This document shows, piece after piece, positions 44,885 through 53,190 of a stretch of 64,000 nucleotides of DNA. The stretch is from an uncultured Alistipes sp. (GTDB lineage: Bacteria > Bacteroidota > Bacteroidia > Bacteroidales > Rikenellaceae), in NCBI GenBank assembly GCA_900545315.1, contig UQYM01000009.1, positions 3,969 to 67,968 of the forward strand. The letters are read 5' to 3'. Within the stretch, counting starts at the first letter, position 1. The number at the start of each line of letters is the position of its first letter. The notes beneath the pieces are model-generated. The model saw only the letters and a program-made list of their open reading frames with translations, made no database searches and was not told the DNA's origin. A program made the translations under genes and the position numbers.

Positions 44885-46003
44885 TCAATGCTGCACGACC
44901 GCAATCTCAAAAAGTTTGTTCCAATTTTTACCGGTCACAAAGATGCGTCCGGTCGCTTTGTCGTAAGCGATACCATTCAGCACATCGGTCGTTTCATCCC
45001 GATCAGAGGCCAACAGCAAACCGCTCAAATCAATCACCCCAAGTACTGCTCCACTCTGCGGATCGATCCGAATCACATTGTCCGACATGTAGACATTGGC
45101 CCAAAGCTCTCCGCGAATCCACTCCATCTCATTGATGTACATCACCTTGTTTTGGTCCGTGTAGACCTCGATCGTGCGAATTGTACGGAAGGTTTCCGGA
45201 TCCAGTACGCGAATCTTCTCCGAACCGTCACTCATATAGAGGACCTCTCCGTCCGTAGCCAATCCCCAGCCTTCACCGCCGTAATCGAACTCCTGGAGCA
45301 AATCGAAACTCTTCGCATCATAGACCAAGGCTTTGTTGTTTTGCCAGGTAAGTTGGTACAGCTTCCCGTTCAACAACTCCAACCCCTCTCCAAAGTAGTT
45401 ATCCGGCAATGGACGACTACGCAACACGCGTCCTGTCGCCAAATCCACCTCGCGAAGCGTCGACTGCCCCTCCAGGCCTGTACTCTCGTACAGTTTTCCG
45501 TCATGAAACAACAATCCCTGTGTGTACGCCTGCCGATCATGCGGATAACTCTTTTTTACGCTGTGGCCATAAATTGCAGGAGCCTTCGCCGCCAATACCA
45601 GGAATTCACCTGCTCGACTTTGACTTTGGGCCCCGCTATAGGCTGTTAACCGATACACCACCCGTCCGATCGGATACGCCGGTCCCAAATTGTAGGTAAC
45701 CCCCTCTGCCGCAACTGGGCCGATACGACGATTGTCTACGGTCAGTATGACACTGTCCGCCACAACACCCTGACACAATGTATAGCGGATAGGAACACGG
45801 TCTCCCTGTACAAAACGGTCACCGTACACCGGCGAAATCTCCTCAAACAGAGTCGGATTGGTCGATGAACTGGTCTGATTGGAATTCACGGCAGCATCTC
45901 CTGTGCGAGACGAGTCGTTCCCGGCACAAGCACTCAACATCGTCATGGCTGAAACTCCGATTAATACGGCACTTCGGAGCGAATGGACAAAAATATGCTT
46001 CAT
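44885..46003 (-). CDS. Glutaminyl-peptide cyclotransferase-like lipoprotein
   Basis: A 372-residue lipoprotein: signal peptide with lipobox LSAC (Cys26), a Ser/Asn/Thr-rich linker, an immunoglobulin-like stretch (about 48-125), then a five-bladed beta-propeller typical of plant/bacterial glutamine cyclotransferase. Blade motifs include YPHDRQAYTQGLLFHDGKLYESTG, broken here as YPHDRQAYTQGLLF and ESTGLEGQST, and NEMEWIRGELWANVYMSDNVI shortened to NEMEWI and ANVYMSDN. The enzyme forms N-terminal pyroglutamate on periplasmic proteins, which in Bacteroidota often follows signal-peptidase cleavage before Gln. ATG 46003 is chosen for the signal peptide; the -7 box lies only 5 bases upstream. Confidence 0.85.
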   Translation of the reverse strand: MKHIFVHSLRSAVLIGVSAMTMLSACAGNDSSRTGDAAVNSNQTSSSTNPTLFEEISPVYGDRFVQGDRVPIRYTLCQGVVADSVILTVDNRRIGPVAAEGVTYNLGPAYPIGRVVYRLTAYSGAQSQSRAGEFLVLAAKAPAIYGHSVKKSYPHDRQAYTQGLLFHDGKLYESTGLEGQSTLREVDLATGRVLRSRPLPDNYFGEGLELLNGKLYQLTWQNNKALVYDAKSFDLLQEFDYGGEGWGLATDGEVLYMSDGSEKIRVLDPETFRTIRTIEVYTDQNKVMYINEMEWIRGELWANVYMSDNVIRIDPQSGAVLGVIDLSGLLLASDRDETTDVLNGIAYDKATGRIFVTGKNWNKLFEIAVVQH

Positions 46004-46008
46004 AGTGA

Positions 46009-46016
46009 CAAAGGTA
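46009..46016 (-). promoter_or_regulatory. -7 box of the glutaminyl cyclase gene
   Basis: Reverse-strand TACCTTTG ends 5 bases before the ATG at 46003, implying a leaderless or nearly leaderless transcript. Confidence 0.55.
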
Positions 46017-46027
46017 TGAAAATTTCG

Positions 46028-46035
46028 TATCTTTG
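46028..46035 (+). promoter_or_regulatory. -7 box of serS
   Basis: TATCTTTG, full match to TAnnTTTG, 47 bases before the serS ATG. It is divergent from and 11 bases away from the opposing -7 box. Confidence 0.6.
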
Positions 46036-46082
46036 CTCCACTGGCTGAAAATATCGAAAATAAAATACAAAACAGGGAAAAC

Positions 46083-47354
46083 ATGCTGACACTTAAGCAA
46101 ATCAGAGACAACAAAGCCTTTACGCTCGAGCGTTTGGCCGTGAAGGGTGTGGATGCCGCCGCAACGGTGGATCGCATCGAACAACTGGATGATGCCCGCA
46201 AAGCCATTCAAGCCGAATTGGATGCCAACCTGGCCCAGCAAAATGCCATCTCCAAAGAGATCGGACAACTGTTCAAGGCAGGCAAACAGGCCGAAGCCAA
46301 CGCCGCCAAAGAGAAGACCGTAGCCCTCAAAGAGAGTTCGAAACAGCTCGACGAGAAGCTGAAACAGACCGAGACCGAACTGACCGATCTGATCGTCACG
46401 CTGCCTAACTTCCCGCACAGCTCAGTACCACTGGGTAAAACCGCTGCAGACAACGTGGTTGTTCGGATGGGAGGCCAAAACCCGGATCTGCCGGCCGATG
46501 CACTTTCCCACTGGGAACTGGCTGCCAAATACGACATCATCGACTTCGAGTTGGGTGTCAAACTGACCGGCGCAGGATTCCCCGTTTACAAAGGCAAAGG
46601 CGCTGCACTGCAACGTGCCCTGATCACCTTCTTCCTCGATAACAATATCGCTGCCGGTTACACCGAAGTGATGCCTCCGTTGATGGTCAATCGTGCTTCG
46701 GGATTCGGCACTGGCCAGCTGCCCGACAAAGAGGGTCAGATGTACCACGCCGAGGTGGATGACTTCTACCTGATCCCAACCGCCGAAGTGCCTGTAACCA
46801 ATATCTACCGGGATGTAATCATCAACGAGTCGGATTTCCCGATCAAGATGACCGCCTACACCCCCTGCTTCCGTCGTGAGGCCGGTTCGTATGGTAAAGA
46901 TGTACGTGGACTGAACCGTCTACATCAGTTTGACAAAGTGGAGATCGTACAGATTGCCCACCCCGCCACCTCCTACGAGGCGCTGAACGGCATGGTTAAA
47001 CATGTCGAGGGGTTGGTTCAGCAGTTGGGCTTGCCTTATCGTATTGTACGCCTCTGCGGCGGCGATATGAGCTTCACTTCAGCACTGACCTTCGATTTCG
47101 AAGTCTTCTCGGCTGCACAGAAACGTTGGTTGGAGGTCTCTTCGGTATCCAACTTCGAATCGTTCCAAGCAAACCGTCTGAAGCTGCGTTACCGCGACGC
47201 CAACAAAAAGCTGCAGCTCGCACACACCTTGAACGGAAGTTCATTGGCCCTGCCGCGTATTGTCGCTGCGCTGCTCGAAAACAACCAGACCCAGGAAGGT
47301 ATCCGCATTCCGGAAGTATTGGTTCCGTACACCCACTTCGACATGATCAAATAA
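46083..47354 (+). CDS. serS: Seryl-tRNA synthetase
   Basis: Class II synthetase charging tRNA-Ser. 423 residues: an N-terminal antiparallel coiled-coil arm (about 30-105) and a catalytic domain with the TAEVPVTNIYRD, FRREAGSYGKDVRGLNRLHQFDKVE (motif 2, seen in parts) and NGSSLALPRIVAALLENNQ (motif 3, seen in parts) segments. Start ATG 46083 gives the canonical MLTLKQIRDNK. It ends at a bidirectional-looking terminator. Confidence 0.97.
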   Translation: MLTLKQIRDNKAFTLERLAVKGVDAAATVDRIEQLDDARKAIQAELDANLAQQNAISKEIGQLFKAGKQAEANAAKEKTVALKESSKQLDEKLKQTETELTDLIVTLPNFPHSSVPLGKTAADNVVVRMGGQNPDLPADALSHWELAAKYDIIDFELGVKLTGAGFPVYKGKGAALQRALITFFLDNNIAAGYTEVMPPLMVNRASGFGTGQLPDKEGQMYHAEVDDFYLIPTAEVPVTNIYRDVIINESDFPIKMTAYTPCFRREAGSYGKDVRGLNRLHQFDKVEIVQIAHPATSYEALNGMVKHVEGLVQQLGLPYRIVRLCGGDMSFTSALTFDFEVFSAAQKRWLEVSSVSNFESFQANRLKLRYRDANKKLQLAHTLNGSSLALPRIVAALLENNQTQEGIRIPEVLVPYTHFDMIK

Positions 47355-47385
47355 TTCACGAGGAGTCTCCTCGATATTTTAATGT

Positions 47386-47429
47386 AATAAAAGAGGCCTG
47401 TCGGTTCAAATCGACTGGCCTCTTTTATT
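47386..47429 (+). terminator. Terminator of serS
   Basis: AATAAAAGAGGCC (47386-47398) pairs with GGCCTCTTTTATT (47417-47429), with an inner GTCG/CGAC stem. Starts 31 bases after the stop. Confidence 0.92.
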
Positions 47430-47748
47430 GATGCAACCACAACGGGTGACCACCTTCCACGTGTCAAATTTCGTTTCTTGTTTTATCCGGAAAGTCGGTC
47501 TATATTCTACACTCTATTCTGTCACCCACTATTCTCAGAAGCCCATGCACTGATTTCTGTCCTCTCCATCCAGAAAAAAATTGTCCATGCAGGGTTGATC
47601 TCCTGCATGGACACTATAATAACTACAACAAATTGCAATTCCAGCAGGGTCGGACATTTGCCTTAGATCAACTCGTAATCGAGAAAACTCATACACCGCT
47701 TTGCTGCAAGCGACATCTCCTCTCCGGCAACTCGATCCCGAATCGCAA
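47430..47748. other. Convergent intergenic region between serS and the AraC gene
   Basis: Contains the terminator of the AraC-type gene at 47572-47612; otherwise no gene is visible. Confidence 0.5.
47572..47612 (-). terminator. Terminator of the AraC-type gene
   Basis: GTCCATGCAGG (47583-47593) and CCTGCATGGAC (47602-47612) form a perfect 11-bp stem. On the reverse strand it is followed by AATTTTTTT. It is about 135 bases after the regulator's stop. Confidence 0.85.
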
Positions 47749-48648
47749 TTATTTATGCTCCCCCTTCTGGCGGGCAAAATTACGATACATCAACGGCGTT
47801 TTGCCCGTTCGCTTTTTGAAAGCAATCGAAAAATATTCCGGATTATCGTATTTGAGAATATAGGAGATCTCCTTGATCGTGTGAGCTGTATTGGCCAACA
47901 GCAATTTCGCCTCATTGACCCGCAACTCCTTCATATATTGCGCTGGAGCAATACCCGCATACTCCCGGAATGCTTTCCGAAAAACCGAATATCCCAATCC
48001 AACCCGATCGGCAATATCACGAGGCGTCAAGTTCTCGTATACCGTCTCGCGCATCACCACTTTAGCCTTGTTGATCTTGCTGATCATATTCTCGTCGTCG
48101 AGCAGATGACTCTTCTGACGAAAATACATCAGCCCCAACATGTGCATGACAATCCCCGACAACGCCGGCTGAGCTCCAATGCGATCCGCATTGGCAATAT
48201 CCCGTGCCGTAATGTACAAATCGACGATCGGTTCGTTTAGTCCCATATCAAAAATCGGTATCTCCGGCGTAAAGTACCCGGCCGCAACTAAACGGTCGAT
48301 CATCTCCCCTTTGAAACCGATCCAATACTCCTTCCAGCCCGAATGTTCGTCGGGGCGATAGGTGTGCCACATTCCGGGAAAGATCAGAAACATCTTTCCC
48401 TCCGTAAGGCGCTGTGTAATCTTTTTCTCCCCGTAGGTAATCTCACCCTCGCCATCGGTGATATAGAGTAACTGGAATTCATCCAAAACACGCCCAGCCT
48501 CCACATCAAAAAAGTAGCCTTTGGGGTGGTTCTGGGGTGGATACTCCTCCTCGGCCGTGATCACCTGACTGCCGACACTGGTAACCGTCAACCCCCAAAG
48601 CTGATCCCCCTCTGCGGGAATCAAATATTTAATATCACTACCACTCAT
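47749..48648 (-). CDS. AraC-family transcriptional regulator
   Basis: A 299-residue regulator: an N-terminal cupin-like sensing domain (about 35-165; FQLLYITDGEGEITYG, FLIFPGMWHTYRPDE) and a C-terminal double helix-turn-helix (about 195-290; TPRDIADRVGLGYSVFRKAFREY, seen in parts, and IKEISYILKYDNPEYFSIAFKK in parts, then RTGKTPLMYR). In Bacteroidota such proteins usually activate sugar-use genes on binding a small sugar or derivative. The target is not obvious; no sugar-use cluster is adjacent. It has its own promoter and a long leader of about 110 bases. Confidence 0.9.
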   Translation of the reverse strand: MSGSDIKYLIPAEGDQLWGLTVTSVGSQVITAEEEYPPQNHPKGYFFDVEAGRVLDEFQLLYITDGEGEITYGEKKITQRLTEGKMFLIFPGMWHTYRPDEHSGWKEYWIGFKGEMIDRLVAAGYFTPEIPIFDMGLNEPIVDLYITARDIANADRIGAQPALSGIVMHMLGLMYFRQKSHLLDDENMISKINKAKVVMRETVYENLTPRDIADRVGLGYSVFRKAFREYAGIAPAQYMKELRVNEAKLLLANTAHTIKEISYILKYDNPEYFSIAFKKRTGKTPLMYRNFARQKGEHK

Positions 48649-48763
48649 ATACTACTACTCTCCTTGAACTAATCCATAGCGATAAACGATCCCGCCAGAC
48701 CGCATATTGCAAAAACCACAAAATTACGGTCGACCTGGAGACCAAAATCAAACACAAGTTTAG

Positions 48764-48795
48764 CAAAGATAACAAATCCCCTCCATCGGCACAAA
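48764..48795 (-). promoter_or_regulatory. Promoter of the AraC-type gene
   Basis: On the reverse strand TTTG (48792-48795), 20-bp spacer, TATCTTTG (48764-48771): ideal match, about 115 bases before the ATG. Confidence 0.75.
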
Positions 48796-48858
48796 TATTC
48801 TACACCCCTTATGGCATAAGGGTTCCAGCGAAATCGAACTTATACAGATCGGTAGCTT

Positions 48859-50478
48859 TCAGGATTTGCGATGTCTGGTATTTTTCGTGTATAAGAAACG
48901 TTTGATTTTCTGCGTAGGAGTCTTTTCAAATCCCTCCTCTTGTTCCACAACCACCGAAATACGAGAAAATTTATTGACTTTGGAATTGACATAATGCATC
49001 AACTCCTTTTTGATATGCTCCATACGATTACCTAGATTCTCACGAACCGTATGATATTTTTGCTCGAGAGCCTCCCGGTTGAAATGGACGATGGCCACCA
49101 ATTTACCCATATCCTCCTTAACCAAAGAGTCCGAGACCAAAGCATGACCGTTGATCACATTTTCAATCTCTTCCGGATAGATATTCTCACCATTGGGGCC
49201 CAAAATCATATTATTCAACCGCCCTTTAATATACAAATAACCATCCGAGTCAAACATCCCGAGATCCTTGGTACGGAACCACCCATCCGAGGTAAAAGAG
49301 TCGGCCGTAGCCTCCGGATTTTTATAATAACCCATCATCACATTGGGTCCCTTAACCACGATCTCCCCTTCTCCCGCTTCATTGACGTTGTCCAGACGAG
49401 CCTCAATCCCTTGCAACATCGGACCGGTCGATTGATGACGCACCATACTCGGATTGACCCCTGCCAGCACAGGAGCTGTCTCAGTCAACCCATATCCAAT
49501 AGCGTAAGGGAACTTGCCCTCGTACAAAAACTGCTCTACCGTCGGATCGAGCTTGGCCCCCCCGATACCGAAAAAACGGATTCGACCACCGAACAGCTCG
49601 GCAAGCCTTTTCCCAGCCAGCCGATGCAAGAATTTACGGCCCCAATTTTTTCGATACATCCAGGACAACAACCAATTACCTGTAAATTGCGGTAAGATTT
49701 TATGTTTAAAGATCTTTTCGATAATCAAGGGTACCGTCAACATGACAGTTGGACGCACCTGTTTGAGAATCGGCAACAAGACCGATGCCGTAGGAGGTTT
49801 ATCGATATAAACCACTGAAGCTCCCCACATCACCGGCAGCAACATGCCCAACGAACACTCATACGTGTGAGACAGGGGAAGTATCGACAAAAAGACATCA
49901 TCAGGGTAAACTGGTTGCAAGATACTCACCATCTCCAATTCGCTACACAAATTGCGATGCGAGAGCATCACCCCTTTAGGCGAGGAGGTGGTTCCTGATG
50001 TATAAATAATAGCGGCAAGCGTATCCCCTTGAGGAAACGTAATCTTGCCACGTTCACCATCGAGTTGTTTGATTACCCCCAAATTTTTACTGCGGACAAC
50101 CAAACGCAACCCCGAAATCACCTCTTTCGAAATTTTGGAATAGAGACGGTCCGATGCGACCAAAGCTTTAGCCTCCGAATGGAGAATAATTCGATCGAGT
50201 TCAGGCCCGGAAAAATCGGGTAGAATGGGCACAATGACCATTCCGGAGATGGTCGCAGCAAAATAGGTTACGCCCCAATTGGGCATATTACTGCTCAGAA
50301 GAGCTATTTTATCCCCACTGCTCAGTCCGGCATTGAGGAATATTTCAACAAGAGAGTCAACCCGATTAGCAAAATCAGAATAGGTAAGCGCCTCTCCCCC
50401 ATACATCGAAAAACAGGGACGAGATGCGAATGCCTCCACGCTATGCAGATACAACTCCCGTAATGTGTCAAATTTCAT
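48859..50478 (-). CDS. AMP-forming acyl-CoA ligase
   Basis: A 539-residue adenylate-forming enzyme resembling long-chain fatty acid-CoA ligases. P-loop YTSGTTSSPKGVML is at 159-172, the acyl-binding GYGLTETAPVLAG follows, then GWFRTKDLG and the hinge YIKGRLNNMI. The C-terminal Lys in TPTQKIKRFLY is the probable catalytic one. It activates a carboxylic acid, likely a fatty acid, to acyl-CoA or acyl-ACP. A transmembrane segment is not evident. It is divergent from queG with facing -7 boxes; the AraC gene lies downstream on the same strand but has its own promoter. Confidence 0.9.
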   Translation of the reverse strand: MKFDTLRELYLHSVEAFASRPCFSMYGGEALTYSDFANRVDSLVEIFLNAGLSSGDKIALLSSNMPNWGVTYFAATISGMVIVPILPDFSGPELDRIILHSEAKALVASDRLYSKISKEVISGLRLVVRSKNLGVIKQLDGERGKITFPQGDTLAAIIYTSGTTSSPKGVMLSHRNLCSELEMVSILQPVYPDDVFLSILPLSHTYECSLGMLLPVMWGASVVYIDKPPTASVLLPILKQVRPTVMLTVPLIIEKIFKHKILPQFTGNWLLSWMYRKNWGRKFLHRLAGKRLAELFGGRIRFFGIGGAKLDPTVEQFLYEGKFPYAIGYGLTETAPVLAGVNPSMVRHQSTGPMLQGIEARLDNVNEAGEGEIVVKGPNVMMGYYKNPEATADSFTSDGWFRTKDLGMFDSDGYLYIKGRLNNMILGPNGENIYPEEIENVINGHALVSDSLVKEDMGKLVAIVHFNREALEQKYHTVRENLGNRMEHIKKELMHYVNSKVNKFSRISVVVEQEEGFEKTPTQKIKRFLYTKNTRHRKS

Positions 50479-50522
50479 TATGCGTGATAATTGGACAACA
50501 CTTCACATCATGTTATCAAGAA

Positions 50523-50530
50523 CAAAGATA
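50523..50530 (-). promoter_or_regulatory. -7 box of the acyl-CoA ligase gene
   Basis: Reverse-strand TATCTTTG, 44 bases before the ATG; only a T-rich stretch stands in for -33. Confidence 0.55.
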
Positions 50531-50552
50531 GATCATATTCTTATAAAATCGT

Positions 50553-50560
50553 TACATTTG
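50553..50560 (+). promoter_or_regulatory. -7 box of queG
   Basis: TACATTTG fits TAnnTTTG, 14 bases before the queG ATG, giving a leader of about 10 bases. No TTTG at -33. Confidence 0.5.
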
Positions 50561-50574
50561 ACGATGTTTAGATT

Positions 50575-51510
50575 ATGAATCGGGAACAATCCATACACCA
50601 ATATGCCTCAACATTGGGTTTCGATCGTTGCGGAATCGCCCGCTGTCGGCCCCTCGAGGAGCGTCGTGATCAACTCCAGCAATGGCTCGATCAGGGCCAT
50701 CACGGTGGACTCACCTACATGGAACGCAACCTTGACAAGCGCCTCGATCCAACTTTATTGGTCGAAGGGGCACGTTCAATCATCGTCTGTGCCATCAGCT
50801 ACAAACGTCCACCCGCCCAAGGCCTCATCACCCGTTTTGCATCCTATGCGTGGGGACGCGACTACCACTCGGTACTGAAAGAGAAACTACGCGCCCTGTT
50901 CGCCCATATCCAAGAGCTCATTCCCAATACGACCGGCCGTCTGTTCGTCGATACAGCCCCCATTCTCGAAAAGAGCTGGGCCGCCGAAGCCGGCGTAGGG
51001 CGTATCGGTCGTAATTCACTACTGATTGTGCCTGGTATAGGTTCTTTCGTCGTTCTGGGGCTCATCGTCACCAATGCCGAACTCGAACCTGATACCCCCC
51101 TCTCACCGATCGATCCCTGCGGGAACTGTCGGGCCTGCGTGGAGGCCTGCCCGGTCGGGGCCATCGGCCCCAACCGCACCATCGATGCCTCCCGTTGCAT
51201 CGCTCGCCGCACCATCGAAGCAGAGCCCGACAACGAAGGGGAGCTGCATGGATGGATTTTTGGGTGCGACACCTGCCAACAGGTCTGTCCGCACAACCGC
51301 CACGCCCCTGTGTCGCCACACACCTGCTTTGCTCCTACTCCCGGGTTGGCAGAGATGACTGCAAACGACTGGCTACAGTTAACCGATGAGGAGTTCAAAC
51401 ATCGGTTTCGCGACACACCTCTGCTACGGTGCGGATTACAACGGATCCAAAAACGGATTCACGAGCTCCAAGACATCGCCTACCCTTTACACTCAATACC
51501 ATCCAAGTGA
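50575..51510 (+). CDS. queG: Epoxyqueuosine reductase
   Basis: Cobalamin- and iron-sulfur-dependent reduction of epoxyqueuosine in tRNA to queuosine, the last step of the pathway. 311 residues, typical for the short form without HEAT repeats. Visible are the catalytic-loop VDTAPILEKSWAAEAG (Asp126) and two 4Fe-4S clusters: CGNCRACVEACPVGAI (Cys182, 185, 188, 192) and CDTCQQVC with Cys208 (Cys231, 234, 238). This enzyme needs cobalamin, so the host is predicted to have some B12 even though the MetH-like protein here has lost its B12 motif. Confidence 0.94.
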   Translation: MNREQSIHQYASTLGFDRCGIARCRPLEERRDQLQQWLDQGHHGGLTYMERNLDKRLDPTLLVEGARSIIVCAISYKRPPAQGLITRFASYAWGRDYHSVLKEKLRALFAHIQELIPNTTGRLFVDTAPILEKSWAAEAGVGRIGRNSLLIVPGIGSFVVLGLIVTNAELEPDTPLSPIDPCGNCRACVEACPVGAIGPNRTIDASRCIARRTIEAEPDNEGELHGWIFGCDTCQQVCPHNRHAPVSPHTCFAPTPGLAEMTANDWLQLTDEEFKHRFRDTPLLRCGLQRIQKRIHELQDIAYPLHSIPSK

Positions 51511-52319
51511 GCTCCTCTCCCCCCCCATACATGGGAAAATCGTTTAAGACGCTGAGAAAAGAACTTTATTCCTCACGCAGACGCGATTTGCTATCAAGAT
51601 AATACTAACTCCAGGATCGGGCCCAGGCTATCAGCACCTTTGGATCCTTCTCCCCAAAAATATCGTTCTGGTGCATTCTTTCCCGACTCTTCGAAGCATT
51701 CCTTCCCAAGAAACAATTTAAGGCCGGATGCAATCCCAATCCATGTTCTGTCAAGGCTTGCTTGCAGCCCAATCCAATATGACCATACAACCTTCGTTCC
51801 CCTGACAAGCAGTGGAGATGACCAATCCTTTGGATTTGCCTGCCGCCACACCCTGCGTCGTAAAACCCGCTTCCTCGCCTCAACCTGCTTCACTCGCTGT
51901 TCATAAAGCTGCACGGAACCACTCAGAAAGTCAAATTCACGTCACGCATCAACAAAACTCCAAGTACTATTTTCAGGACATAACCTCAAAGCACTGGCTT
52001 TCATTCCCTCTTGAAGCGGAGAAATAATAACGCCTTGTCGTCTGCAGACTCAACCGTGCCGGCCATGCACAAACAAAGGGCGAGCAACAGTTGATCTGTT
52101 ACTCGCCCTTATGGCATGCCGTCTGTCGAAATTCTGCAGACAGCCCTCTATGTTGTGAGATTATATTGCTTATCTTCTTGAGAATCGGATCTGTTTTGTA
52201 AACCGCCGCAGCATCCAACGCGACGTTACGCCAAAACCTCCCCCCTCTTTGGTCAACATGGCTTTACCAACATTTTGTCGGCATCACCCTGTCTATAATC
52301 TCAGCAATAACGTTCTGAA
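51511..52319. other. 809-base convergent gap between queG and gcvH
   Basis: Apart from one hairpin at 52076-52110 nothing was recognised. Overlapping reverse frames at about 51594-51914 are moderately long (106 and 92 codons) and share the same bases in different frames, which argues against a real gene; they have no promoter. Confidence 0.4.
52076..52110 (-). terminator. Probable terminator of gcvH
   Basis: AAGGGCGAGCAACAG (52076-52090) and CTGTTACTCGCCCTT (52096-52110) pair with one mismatch. The reverse strand continues with TTTGTTTGTGC. It is about 210 bases after the gcvH stop; on the forward strand there is no T tract. Confidence 0.6.
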
Positions 52320-52697
52320 TTAGCCAATCAGTTTCGCATAATCCTCGGCGGAGAGCAGTGCATCCAACTCTGCAGGATTGGTCATCTTGATCTTAACCAT
52401 CCAGCCTTCACCGTAAGGATCTTTGTTCACCATCTCGGGAGCGTCATTGAGCGCAGCATTGAACTCCAGCACCTCACCTCCTACAGGCAGGAATGCATCC
52501 GAAACCGTTTTAACAGCCTCGATCGTACCGAAAACCTCACCCTGAGCAAGCGTCTCACCCTCGGTAGTTACATCGACGAAAACAATATCGCCCAGCTGAC
52601 TCTGTGCAAAATCAGTGATGCCTACATAAGCCTCATCGCCTTCAACCCGGATCCACTCGTGATCCTTCGAATACTTCAAATTAGACGGAATATTCAT
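52320..52697 (-). CDS. gcvH: Glycine cleavage system H protein
   Basis: Lipoyl carrier that shuttles the aminomethyl group between the P, T and L proteins of the glycine cleavage system. From ATG 52697 the protein has 125 residues starting MNIPSNLKYSKDHEW, the typical H-protein start; the frame opens 18 codons upstream. The lipoyl attachment site is GTIEAVKTVSD (Lys63), and NDAPEMVNKDPYGEGWMVKIK is the conserved C-terminal part (seen in segments). No gcvP or gcvT is adjacent. A -7 box 120 bases upstream drives it alone. Confidence 0.96.
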   Translation of the reverse strand: MNIPSNLKYSKDHEWIRVEGDEAYVGITDFAQSQLGDIVFVDVTTEGETLAQGEVFGTIEAVKTVSDAFLPVGGEVLEFNAALNDAPEMVNKDPYGEGWMVKIKMTNPAELDALLSAEDYAKLIG

Positions 52698-52815
52698 CTG
52701 TATCTGTTTTTGGTTTGTATGATCCAACTTCTTCCAAACAAAATGCCACACATGCTACACCTCCGCAATCCAATATGCGGCTCTGCTTTACGTGCAGGCC
52801 CGTTTCGAAGCTGCC

Positions 52816-52823
52816 CAAAGGTA
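52816..52823 (-). promoter_or_regulatory. -7 box of gcvH
   Basis: Reverse-strand TACCTTTG, with TTTT about 19 bp upstream on that strand. It implies a leader of about 110 bases. Confidence 0.6.
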
Positions 52824-53190
52824 CGTCTTTTTCAGCGATAATAAAACTCTGCTGCGATTTTTTTCATGCCGAATAAGCTCTTCCTCAAGATCAATCGATC
52901 AAGCTACAACTTGACACCAATTATACACAGAACATCACGGCACTATCACCAATTTTCACCTCTTACTCATAACGCTTACCTGTCAGGATTTTGGCCTCTC
53001 CCCGTAAAGTTTTTAATTCAACTGCTACCGATGCAGCCGGGGGTTCAATGCGGTCATGCACATGTATCCTCCAAAGGATTCTGGACAGTTTCCAACCGAC
53101 TTGGAGTCAGTCTTCTCCATGCCACAAAGATTACAGTCAACGCTCCGAACCGGCATATACTGTCTCCTTAACTCCTGATTACAAATCCAA
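52824..53190. other. Gap upstream of gcvH, nothing recognised
   Basis: AT-rich; short frames only. It lies between the gcvH promoter and the end of the exo/endonuclease/phosphatase gene on the same strand. Confidence 0.45.

Noticed and set aside
51594..51914. Two overlapping reverse frames of 92-106 codons after queG
   Set aside because: Two different frames over the same bases look equally plausible, no promoter is seen, and neither resembles a known family.
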